Assembly (NCBI RefSeq): GCF_018320785.1
Contig: NC_054872.1
Location: 25,378,769-25,442,768, forward strand
DNA: 64,000 bases
Direction of reading: 5' to 3'
Origin: Cheilinus undulatus
Lineage: Eukaryota > Chordata > Actinopteri > Labriformes > Labridae
Part shown: positions 32,429 through 43,500 of the stretch, one piece after another
Position numbering within the stretch: position 1 is the stretch's first letter
Layout: every line of letters starts with the position of its first letter
The notes under the pieces: generated by a model
What the model was told of the DNA's origin: nothing
The model's input: the letters and a program-made list of their open reading frames with translations, nothing else
Database searches by the model: none
Program-made: the position numbers and the translations under genes

Positions 32429-33036
32429 TAAAGGGGACATATTATGCAAAAAATCACTTTTTCAGGCTTTTCTAACAAAAATATGTGCTCCTGACCTGTC
32501 CACAATCCCCTCAAGTACCAGAAAAATCCATTCCTTTCCACCCTCTCTTTCGCCACCTTTCAGAAAATGTGTGCTGAAACAAGCCGTTCTCAGATTTTAC
32601 CCTCATGACCTCATGTGGGGAGTTAGCACTGCCCCCAGGGCTGGTTGGCCCTCCCCGCTTGGAAGAAAGTTCCACCTTCCTCTCCTGATCCTCCTCTCAT
32701 TTGCCAACTGAGATGCTGGATAGCTCAGTGAGTTACGCTGTTAACTTTGATCTGTGAGATTGATGGTTCTAATCCCAGTCATGTCCTTAACTTTGGATAA
32801 AAGTATTGTAACATCAGGAGTGCCACATCCATTTCCTGAGAGGGGTGTGGTCAGGGGCGGAGTCAGTCATTTAAAGCCACAGACACAGAAATGGCTTGTT
32901 CTGAGAAACAGAGGGGATTTTAGACATACAAAAATCCAATGTTAATTTTTCAGCAACAAACTTCACAAGCATGTTTTGGGGACTGCTGAGAACAATATAA
33001 ACTTGTCTTCAAAGGGTAAAATATGTCCCCTTTAAT
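32429..33036. mobile_element. MITE-like element with TTAAAGGGGACATATT ends
   Basis: The left end ttaaaggggacatattatgc is mirrored by gtaaaatatgtcccctttaa on the right, a common fish non-autonomous element. It carries an internal tRNA-like promoter (see next entry). A second copy of most of it, inverted, lies at about 37088-37634. Confidence 0.7.
32711..32785 (+). other. tRNA-like sequence with A and B boxes (not a functional tRNA)
   Basis: An A-box-like tagctcagtgag (32721-32732) and B-box-like ggttctaatcc (32765-32775) sit at tRNA spacing. The partner at 37358-37412 has a perfect-looking A box (tagctcagtggg). Cloverleaf pairing is poor and the B box has T for the invariant G, so this is a tRNA-derived SINE head or relic inside the element. 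Confidence 0.55.
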
Positions 33037-33162
33037 GAACAGATTACTGGCACTTTTAAAAATAGCATTTAAATTGTGAAAATTCAAGTTAGAATACTTA
33101 TGCATGATTTTATGGTTGAAATCTTTGAAACAGACACATTAATAAAATGTATTCAACTTATA

Positions 33163-33325
33163 GGATGCGCAGATGGCTTAGTGGTCTAAGGTGGGACCCA
33201 TGTACACAGGTGGGCCTGTGGCCCTTTGCTGCATGACTCTCACCGCTCTCTTCCCTGTTTCCGACTCTATCCACTGTCCTCCTCTATCCAATAACGGCAC
33301 AAAATGCCCAAAAATACATTTTTAA
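33163..33325 (+). mobile_element. tRNA-derived SINE (left-arm copy)
   Basis: Starts gatgcgcagatggcttagtgg, contains the gtggccctttgctgcatg block and ends ccaataacggcacaaaatgc with an A-rich tail, all typical of a widespread teleost SINE family. The inverted partner is at about 36800-36958. Confidence 0.75.
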
Positions 33326-34097
33326 AACTTATCAATATGAAGTCAGTAAAATCATCAAAAAAAAATCCCTGCAAAGATTGTAGCACAATTGAACATTTAT
33401 TTGATGCCAGCTGACACTGATGGCTAAGTGAAATGGAACTCAGTATAAACAGGAAGACTGTTTCATTCATTATACACCACTTGTTCATAGTTCTCCCTTT
33501 TCCATCCTTTCTCTTCCTGCTCTGGTGATCAGCTGATTATGGGAGGTCACGCTCTTAAGCAATAAGCTAATCAATTCCTGCCAAAACCTTGTTTGACCAA
33601 TCATCATTCACCTGTCATATTTTAAATCTGTCATTCTCTTTCACAGTCAGCCTGTCATTTTAGTGTGGATGCTGCAGCCCTCCTCCACCCCAGCCACCTC
33701 CATTCATCAGCATCTGGTCCAGATCCTTACAGGTCTCCTGCTCATCTCATCCTGTGTATACCTCAGTCTCTTCCAAGCCACCTCTTTGGTTCCTGGGCCA
33801 GCTTCCTTGAGATCTACTCCTCATCTGATCCTCCTCCAGCATCTAGACTCCATAAGGGAGTATCCTATTCCTGCCATTTGCTCCACGACCCCATCAAGTA
33901 CATGAAGTCATCAAGTTGGAGTCTAATTGCCAAAGACTTCACATTTGTCTTTCACTGAATTTTTAACATAAATTGTAGTTAAACTTGTATTAAGTCTATC
34001 CTGATTTCAATGGTTTATAAATTAGATCCTTTTCAATTAAAGATAAAATCATTTCTTTTCAGTCGCAGCTGTGCAGGTACACTTTCCATGTCAGGTG

Positions 34098-36055
34098 TAC
34101 AACCAATGTAAAGCTGCTAAAATAATGTTAGAATTAAACACTTGATTTTTATTTTTAAAGTCCACTTTCTAACAAGAGCAAAAGTAACAACATGTGTGAA
34201 AGCATTTTTCTGTTTTGTTAGTTTAAAATTAGTTTCAAATGTCAGGTGGCGCAACCAGTGTTTTAGTAAAAATGCTCTTGAGTCCAAGATAAGACCAAGA
34301 CATTCAAAATATGGTCTTGAGACTGGTCTCAAGGCCATGCCAGGACCTATACAAAAACGATACCGGAAAATAAAGGACAACAAAGGAGGTGCATACGACT
34401 CCAACAACGACTTAACTGTTTTTTGTCCACTTAAAAGTTGGTATGAGCCTGGCTTTGGAGGTGAATGGTAGGCTAGCATTAATGTTGCTGGTCCATGTGT
34501 TGATATAACTAAATCAGATCTGAAGAGGATCTAATAACTGCGCCTTTGAGGGGCCGGATGTTGTCTGTGGGCGGGCCTGCTGCTGAAGGGCCATTTGTCA
34601 GTTTGTTGAATCGTGGAAGTTATGACACTTCAAAGCTTTTATTCTGACTAAAATAAGTGATAATGCTTCTTTATGACTTACAAACACAACAGAGGCCATC
34701 AACAATACTGATTATTTCACAAAAGCTATTTTAATGCTTGTAATAACTTCCACCACAGAGTCCAAGGAGAAAAAGGCCTCTTTTACCATCTACATCACAA
34801 ACTTTTAGAGCACTGACCCCAAGAGGGGTGCTAAAATCAAAGCAATCAGAAGCCTTAGATTGGCTCATGTACCAGTAAGCTAGATAATAAAAATGCTTTC
34901 GCTTTATAGTTTGATTTATGCATTTGATGAGTTGATTTTTTTGGCTTAACAAGGACATCAGGAAATACCAATGACCAAACCTCATTGAAAACAATGTGTG
35001 AACAATTGTGTGAACAATGATCTGCTTTAATACCACGAATATGCAAATATTTTCTTTGCAATGGCTCACTTAAGAAAGGAGTCTTTTCACCCACCTACCA
35101 GAGCAACAATAGTAACTTGCCCTTACACTGAGGTGTGAAAACAGAACTTCCTTTGCACATTAACGCTCTCAAACAACCACAGCTAAAGGTGTCTTTTTTT
35201 CTTTGAAAAAAAAAACAAAACAAAAAACATCTGTGCTTTCATTTCTCACAGAGAGGACCTGTCAGGCATCACTTCTACCCTCCTCTCTTGTTGTGGTGAA
35301 ACAGCAAACAGCCCTTGCAGATGTCAAGTAACATTACACCAGCTGTTCATGGCTTCCACTTTAAACTCAATATTTCTAAAGTCCACAGTGAACTCATTTT
35401 CATCTTCATGGGCCCTGATCTCCAACAAAAGTGGGGTTCACCATTTCCCCAATGTTCGGAGAGCAGCTATCACTGTCATGTAAGTCCAAGTAATGGATGC
35501 TGCGAGTGATGTTGGCCTTCTTTGCAAAAAGGCTCTGCTTTCTTTTTACTTTCCAGAGATCCTCATCACATTTCGGAAGGAAGTCCTCCAGCTTGATTGT
35601 GTCCTCTTTCTGGGGACCTCAACAAAGTCTCCTACGCATAGGAGTAATGAAGCTAGTAGATGCAGTGTTACCCATGACAGGAAATGTGACTGAATTGAAA
35701 TCTGTCTGTTAGGGGAGAAAACATACCCATGTAAACAGTTAGAAATGACCTGAAACATAAATCCATAGACAGCATATGTCCCCTATTTACCTGTTAACTG
35801 AAGCAGACGAGTGGAGTTCCATCTGTTCCTTCTTGTTCAGTGTTACATGACATGTGTTTAGGCTCCTTGGTTTAAAGACACTTCCAGAGGCCTGACCTCG
35901 TCTACCATCAAAGGAATAACTGACAGTCATTATCTTCCTAAAAGAGATAAAAGACAGCCCAAAAAATACAAGTTAACTACATTTGTTTGTATCAATCAGT
36001 CTGTTAATCAAGCCCTGTTCCTCCAATCATTAAGGCAATCATTTCCCAAATTTAC
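34098..36055. other. Spacer between the inverted arms
   Basis: About 2 kb of unique-looking sequence with a fish repeat fragment around 34240-34340 (gtcttgagactggtctcaa). Short open frames have no recognisable domain. No gene is supported. Confidence 0.55.
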
Positions 36056-37634
36056 CACCTGACATGGAAAGTGTACCTGCCCAGCTGCGACTGAAAAGAA
36101 AGGATTTTATCTTTACTTGAAAATGATCTAATAATTTATAAACCATTGAAATCAGGATAGACTTAATACAAGTTTAACTACAATTTATGTTAAAAATTCA
36201 GTGAAAGTGATGACTTCATGTACTTGATGGGGTCATGGAGCAAATGGCAGGAATAGGATACTCCCTTATGGAGTCTAGACGCTGGAGGAGGATCAGATGA
36301 GGAGTAGACCTCAAGAAAGCTGGCCCAGGAATCAATGAGGTGGCTTGGAGGAGACTGAGGTATACACAGGATGAGATGAGCAGGAGACCTATAAGGATCT
36401 GGACCAGATGCTGATGAATGGAGGTGGCTGGGGTGGAGGAGGGCTGCAGCATCCACACTAAAAAGACAGGCTGACTGTGAAAGAGAATGACAGATTTAAA
36501 ATATGACAGGTGAATGATGATTGGTCAAACAAGGTTTTGGCAGGAATTGATTAGCTTATTACTTAAGAGCGTGACCTCCCATAATCAGCTGATCACCAGA
36601 GCAGGAAGAGAAAGGATGGAAACGGGAGAGCTATGAATGAGTGGTGTATAATGAATGAAACAGTCTTCCTGTTTATACTGAGTTCCATTTCACTTAGCCA
36701 TCAGTGTCAGCTGGCATCAAATAAATGTTCAATTATGCTACAATCTTTGCAGGGATTTTTTTTGATGATTTTACTGACTTCATATTGATACGTTTTAAAA
36801 ATGTATTTTTGGGCATTTTGTGCCGTTATTGGATAGAGGAGGACAGTGGATAGAGTCGGAAACAGGGAAGAGAGCGGTGAGAGACATGCAGCAAAGGGCC
36901 ACAGGCCCACCTGTGTACATAGGTCCCACCTTAGACCACTAAGCCATCTGCGCATCCTATAAGTTGAATAAATTTTAATAATGTGTCTGTTTCAAAGATT
37001 TCAACCATAAAATCATACTAAAGTATTCTAACTTGAATTTTCACAATTTAAATGCTATTTTTAATAGTGCCAGTAATCTGTTCATTAAAGGGGACATATT
37101 TTACCCTTTGAAGACAAGTTTATATTGTTCTCAGCAGTCCCCAAAACATGCTTGTGAAGTTTGTTGCCGAAAAACTCTAATATTGGATTTTTGTATGTCA
37201 AAAATTCCCTCTGTTTCTCAGAACGAGCCGTTTCTGTGTCTGTGGCTTTAAATGTTAATGAGCTGTCTGACTCTGCCCCTGACCACACCCCTCTCAGGAA
37301 ATGGATGTGGCACTCCTGATGTTACAATACTTTTATTCAAAGTGAAGGACATGACTGGGATTAGAACCATCAATCTCACAGATCAAAGTCAGCAGGTTAA
37401 CCCACTGAGCTATCCAGCATCTCAGCTGGCAGCTGAGAGGAGGATAAGGAGAGGGAGGTGGAACTTTCTCCCAAGCAGGGAGGGCCAACCAGACCTGGGG
37501 GCGGTGCTAACTCCCCACATGAGGTCATGAGGGTAAAATCTGAGAACGGCTTGTTTCAGCACACATTTTCTGAAAGGTGGAGAAAGAGAGGGTGGAAGGG
37601 AATGTATTTTTCTGGTACTTCTGGGGATTGTGGA
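36056..37634 (-). repeat. Right arm of 1.6-kb inverted duplication
   Basis: Mirror of 32499-34097. The outer edge abuts a long TA microsatellite. The inner edges are marked by cacctgacatggaaagtg and its complement. Confidence 0.9.
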
Positions 37635-37662
37635 TATATATGTATTATTACTTGTGTGTGTA

Positions 37663-37665
<3 letters not shown>

Positions 37666-37726
<61 letters not shown>
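37666..37726. repeat. (TA)n microsatellite
   Basis: About 30 perfect TA units directly outside the right inverted arm. Confidence 0.97.
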
Positions 37727-37962
37727 AAATGGACAAACTCAATGACATTGATGACCCTGTCTACATCAGTGTTATAAAGGTACTGTGTTCACTGAGTTTG
37801 GTATTTAGCCTTTTTAGTCAGGATTTAATGTTTTGGTTGCATTTAGTGATGCTCACCAGTGCTGAGGGAAACATTGTGTGGTTTTCACTGCTCTTTGCAA
37901 TTCTGATTTTGCTTTCAGGGCAATATCTAAAAGCTTCAAACCCTGCACTGAAAACATTAAGT

Positions 37963-38033
37963 CAGGGGTGTCCAAACTAGGGCATGTGAGCCAAATGGTC
38001 CTCAGTGGGGAAAAGAAAAGGTTCTGACACCCC
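37963..38033. mobile_element. Short hAT-like MITE (CAGGGGTGTC ends)
   Basis: The 71-bp unit has ends caggggtgtc and gacacccctg, with imperfect octamers outside (cattaagt / gattgagt). Typical of truncated hAT MITEs. Confidence 0.55.
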
Positions 38034-39020
38034 TGGATTGAGTTCACTTCACCTATTTTGCATTCTTGGTACAGAACCATACTATCACTACCACTACTGT
38101 CACGAGCAGCAGACATGTACAGGATGTCATGTTGTATAGCTATGAACATTGACGCACAGTCATTTCTGTGGGCAGGCATTCTCACCATTGTTGCAGATAC
38201 GTATCATCAGACCAAGAGCATTACATCAGCAGTGTTTATCAAGGCTTTACATATCCTGTTAAACTTCATTATCAAACCAGTGGCTGGAATCAAAATGAAA
38301 GCTCACGCTTCAGTATGAGCCAGACGAGGATAGACAAAGATTTAGTTTTATGTACAGAACTTTGATCACAGCTCTGCATGTCCATAGATCCACCAGAACC
38401 TCTGTGAGCTATGATTTTAGCATTTGTGTTTGTAGAATTAAGACAAAACTTTGCTTGAGATTCACAACGAACAGCCAATCTCAAGGAAATCTCAAAGAAA
38501 ACACCAGTAAAACTACACAGCCACAGCAGCTGGGGTTGTCAAAGCTATTTTACAAGGTTAGAGTATGTTTACACTAAATTCCTTTATTGGCTTAAGCACG
38601 ATTTTATAAGTTAGATAGAAATACTGAAACTTACAAAGGTACCGTCTTGATTAAAGCCCCTGTCAGGAACTTTTAGGTTGCATCAATTTGGCGCCCCCTG
38701 TTGACAAAGTGTTACCTCTCATCTGTCCGATCTTGTCCTGTGCATGTGAGGGTAGTGTTTTCTGACAAAAAAATACCATCGTAATTTAATTTTATATTTA
38801 CATTAATCTGGAATCATAAAAAATTGCTGTTAAAGCTGTTCCTGCATGTTGAAAATGAGTGGGTCTTACCCTTTGCCAGTTATCAGAAATCTACTTCGTA
38901 GAAATAGCCAGTTATATCACTCAAACATATCCTGATAGAGTAGTCAGATGTGTCATATATTTAAGATTTTAAGTCAAATTCCATAAAAAGACTCATGTTC
39001 ATTATTAAATAACTCATTTC
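38034..39020. other. Intergenic DNA between Siglec promoter side and ANKRD28 3' end
   Basis: No coding exon. A short fish-repeat-like block (ggcgccccctgttgac) lies near 38690. Nothing else recognised. Confidence 0.55.
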
Positions 39021-39548
39021 TTTATTACTCATAAAATATACAGCAATCTCCGTACTGAAAGAACTCATTGGAGCTTTGAATTCACAGTCATAATTTCTAT
39101 ATACATGCTAGTTTCATCCCTCTTCAAGAAAAAAAAAAAACAAAAAGGTTTTTTTTTCCATTCTAATGAAGCTAGCAAAGTATTTTTACATATTTCCAGT
39201 TGAAATAAATTTCAGACAGAGAAGGGAAGATTTGAGTCATGGTAGGATCAAGTGGTTTCTTTTTAAGTTAAAGCAAGCAAAACCAGTCAACAAACATCGA
39301 CTAATAAGAGCAAAATGATCAAACAGAATAAAATCAATCGGTGTCATGTCATTGGTTTACAGTGTTTCTCCTCACAAAGCAGAGCCTCACATACCTCGGT
39401 ACTGGATCAGTGCGTCTTAGAAATGTTCATTACTTACCTAGTGTGCATCACTGTACTTTCAGAGCTGCCTCTACAAACCCAGCATTTCTCAGTAACTAAT
39501 GAAGGCACAAAATGAACACATAAATAGGAACCCAAAGTACACAAATAA

Positions 39549-39554
39549 TTTATT
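39549..39554 (-). terminator. Candidate ANKRD28 polyadenylation signal
   Basis: AATAAA on the gene strand, 0.7 kb 3' of the stop codon. A further one lies at 39021-39026, so the 3' UTR could be 0.7-1.25 kb. Confidence 0.45.
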
Positions 39555-40266
39555 CTTGAAAGACTAAACCGTAATGGACAGGTCAATATACAAAGGTTAG
39601 CTTGATCAACTTAAAATAGCCTGGTGTAATTATCAAATGTCACACAGGCTGATGGATTAGATTTTTTTCAGGGAAGGAGTTTAACACGTGATCATGAGTT
39701 TAATAAAATTTGTATCTCAAAAAATAAATGACTTTACGCTCTCTACAGACTTGAACTTCATTCTTACAGTTGTAGTGTGCGGATTTCAAAGTTGTCTGAC
39801 TTAAGAAATTTCAGAATGAAAAACAAGGGCTGCCCCTTCAGCTTACCAATAAACCCAAAGAAATCTCATTTACACCATTAAAACTGTATTGAAATGCATT
39901 CTTGTCTTTTGGTCCCTGTCGGTTTAGCTCTCTTAAGTGCTACCTTCGCTCTCCAGCATGTTATTGCTGCACAAAAGTCGCTGTCCGCCCAACAAGTACA
40001 CTTTGAAGCACTCAAGAAGTCAGTGTTGGTACAGCAGCGCTTACTGAGGTCCAGTATTGGCTGAAGGACACCTGGTGCTGGATGAGGTCAGGATGAGTGC
40101 GGGCCAGCCTTCAGCACCTTCTCCATCTTTTGCTCTCTGATGGCGGGGGGTCTCTTAAGGCTCCAGTGGGGGCTTTTCTCATCCTCTACCCTACCTCCAA
40201 AGCTGGTGGTGGGTTAATATTTAAGACACAATGTGTGTTTCTGCTTCTGTCGCTCCCTCCTGTCTG

Positions 40267-40550
40267 TCAGTATGTCTCTGAATCAGAGTCGTTGAGCTCC
40301 TCGTCCTTATAGAAGCCGTCATGGTGGCCGATGTTGTTGAAGCTGCAGTAGGAGCTGTGCTCACCACGCAAAACGGGCAGGCTGTCGAAGGTGACGCTCT
40401 TGGAGGGGCTGGTGGTGAAGTGGTTAATGGCACTGAAGGGGATGGTAGGTGCTGGGGTGCAGGGGGATACAGGCATCATGGTGGCCAGGATGAGGGCGAG
40501 GCAGTCTGCAACATCTTTGTTGGGGGCACAAGCCAAGGCGGGTGTGTAAC
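40267..40550 (-). CDS. ankrd28: ANKRD28 last exon: final repeat and conserved C-terminal tail
   Basis: Encodes [20 protein letters not shown], a Pro/Ser/Thr-rich linker, [10 protein letters not shown] and the acidic end [10 protein letters not shown] before TGA (40267-40269). The tail is outside the ankyrin fold and is conserved with human in the same places. Confidence 0.93.
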
Positions 40551-43500
40551 CTGAATCAGCCGATGTAAAGCAGAGTTACATGTTGTACAAAAATAAAAGT
40601 TAATATTACTTTTATTTCAGAATTAGCAACAAAAAAGACAGTTGACAGAACAACTAGGCTTCCTGTGCATTAGGGCAAGTTTCTTAATTCAAAGACCAAC
40701 TAAGTCTTATGACCCTTTTCCAGATGAAAACCTATGTATATGAGGAGTTAACAGTACTGTTCATCAGTAAGGGTCAAAATAAGGGACATTTTCATAATAA
40801 AATTAAATTTTTTTGGCTTTTTGCTTTTATTGGATAGGACAGCTGAAGAGAGACAGGAAATAAAGGGAGAAGTGGGGGAAGATATTCACCAAACAGCATT
40901 GAGACAGGGAATCGGTCCCATGGCCACTACATTGAGGACTTCAGTCTCTGTATTTGGGCGCCTGCTATACCAGCTGAGCAAAACCGATGCCCACAAGAGC
41001 TTGATATTATGTCAGGGTTATTTAGCTGTAAAAGTCATGCATAACACAATTTGCGACTTGACATGTGCCGCTGAACATTAAGTAATTAGACCACAACAGC
41101 TGACCTGCGTGAGGAAAGTTGCTGTGTATGCGTAACAATGCCAAATAGAGTGCAAAATAATTTCCACAGCATCTACATAAAACTGATGAAAATGACTGGA
41201 GAATATTAAATATTCTTATTAAACACAAGACATCTCATTCTTTCAGGACGGATGCTCAACTTTCTTTCTCTTCTCCTCTGTCTGATCAGCTGCAGATGCA
41301 CTCAGGTGACTGGGGGTTATACAACCTCAATGCGTAACGGAAGATTTAAGGGGGATTGTTCACTAGCGGACATGGACAGCTTGCTATAGATCAAAAAATG
41401 TTTTAAAAAATACATATAGGGCAAAAAAACATTTAAAAGTATGCATTGGGCACATGAAGCCAACATCCCCCGCAGAATGCAGTGTGCTCAACACTGTATT
41501 ATTGTAGGAACTTTAGAAATAAAACAATCACTGTTGTCAATGCTGCAACCAATTCACCTTCATAACCTGGTATGCCACATGGATTTGTTTCACACATCCA
41601 TCTAGTAAACCACTCATACACAGCATTTGATGGAAGGGCAGAGTCTTTGAAAAAAAAAACTCAGAGGTTGACTGGATGAACCTTCTGTCACATCTTTATG
41701 GGCCAATCAGAGCAACGAAACACATGATGTAGCTGCTATCGAGCTGCGCCCCTACTAGAGGAGTAAACTCTTTGACTGCCTAATGTGAACCATGGTGACT
41801 GTAGACATGTCAGTACAGGACTTTTGTCGTTTCTGAAAAAAAAAAAAAAACTCAATGCTGTTCTCTGTTCTTCTTTTAACGAAGAAATGTTGTCAAGTTC
41901 TGATTAAACTGGCGCTTTAGCAGCATCCACGCCTTCTGCCATAATTGCACCGGTCTCTTGTTGCTGATTGTTTATGTCACGACTCCACCGTGCCCGAAAG
42001 TACTGCCCCTCGATGCTGATTGGTCCTGTCACTTTATAACCGGGCCAAAACGGTTCAGACAGGAGCTTTGCAAGATGGATTCGCCAGTGAGAAACAGGTG
42101 TATCCATCTGCTTTGCAAGGTTAGCACCTTCATGTTTCCCTTCAGAAATGTGAGTAAGTTTGAGTACATTAGACTTTATTTATCCCATGCGAATGCACCA
42201 CACCAAACACTGACGTCAGGGGGTAATTCACAAATGATCAGAGCTCCACAGGTAATTCTAAATCTGTGTATATATTACTTAAGTCAATAGCAGCAGCAGA
42301 ATGTGGAAGTTTGGAGAGTAAAGGTGGGCATTTGTTCTCCTCTCTACCCCCCAGCCCAGTCCAAGATGTTCTAAAGGCATTTTGAACCATATTTTAATCA
42401 ATTAGTTTTCTTCCTCTCAAATTCATACCCGTCTTTTACCACTTGACCATTCTTTGTACAGTACTTCCTATTGAAGATATACATGACATTAGGAATAAGT
42501 TCTATGTGTATGGGTCAGTGTTACGTAGGTAGGTAGGTATAGGAATTTACCATTTTCATCGACTGCAAGTACACTGGCTCCCTTTGCAAGCAGCTCTTGT
42601 ACCACCACAGTTAAACCGTTTCTTGCAGCCACATGTAGAGGCCTAAAATGAAAGATAAAAATACAGTGAACTGACAAGGAAATCATTATAAATCTGTAAC
42701 ATTCATCTGATCCATTTGATCACACTGATTCAGCACAAGACAAAGTAAACGAGTGGTACATACGTCTGTAAGGCGGCGTTAGTGGCGTTTATGAGGTTTC
42801 TGTCTGCAATCTTTTCTAATATCAACAAGGCACTGGTTTCATGTCCCTGTAGAAAACATCCAAATTAACTTTCATTTTCTAATTTCCACGTAATAGAAAT
42901 CGTTCCAAGTATTTCAACACAGTCTTGAAGGATCATGCTGCATCTTTGTTGTTTTAGAATGTAAAAAGAGCGCCCCCGTATGGCAGTACAGACCTTACTG
43001 CAGGCGAGATGAAGAGCAGTGTTCTTTACAGCATCCTGCAGCGTGAGATCTGCTTTTGCACTGCTCACCAACAGTTCTGAGAGGCAGAGGATGTGAAATG
43101 AATACCAAACAATGACAGTCAATTTAATAAGACAACAATTGTTATTTCCCAAAGCAATACTTTTATTTCTGTTTGTAGAAGTAGGAAAAAGCACCTACCA
43201 ACAGCGTTTGTCTGGCCATTTTCAGCAGCCATCATGAGTGGAGTCTTCCCAGCAGCATCCACACTGTTCACCTGAGCATTGTGGCTCAGCAGCAGCTGGA
43301 GACACTCGACATGGTCGGTGAAGGCTGCTGCATGTAGCGGGGTCCTGTGGAATAACATTTAAAAAATTAAAATCTGTAAGGCCAGTATTTTTCTCCACTC
43401 TTATTCATCATTTTTAATGAAGTTGCACTTGACTTTGCATGAGCATGTTTACCTGGTTTTACCGTCTTTGGCATTGACAATGGCAGGGCCCAGAGTGTCT

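Larger units (their letters stand above)
32499..34097 (+). repeat. Left arm of 1.6-kb inverted duplication
   Basis: Reverse-complement match to 36056-37634 across several unrelated repeats (MITE, SINE, unclassified), visibly well over 90% identical where compared. The 98-base-scale SINE block at 33163-33300 is almost letter-perfect. Confidence 0.9.

Noticed and set aside
32711-32785. Possible functional tRNA gene
   Set aside because: A and B boxes are present but stems do not pair well and the B box departs from consensus; better read as a SINE/MITE relic.
33663-33958. 80-97 aa frames starting MDAAALLHPS, duplicated at 36190-36458
   Set aside because: They are present only because the inverted arms copy the same repeat; no known domain. 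Could be old transposon coding but not supportable.
37422-37748. 108-aa minus-strand frame with alternating Tyr-Ile residues
   Set aside because: It is the translation of the TA microsatellite plus part of the inverted repeat arm.
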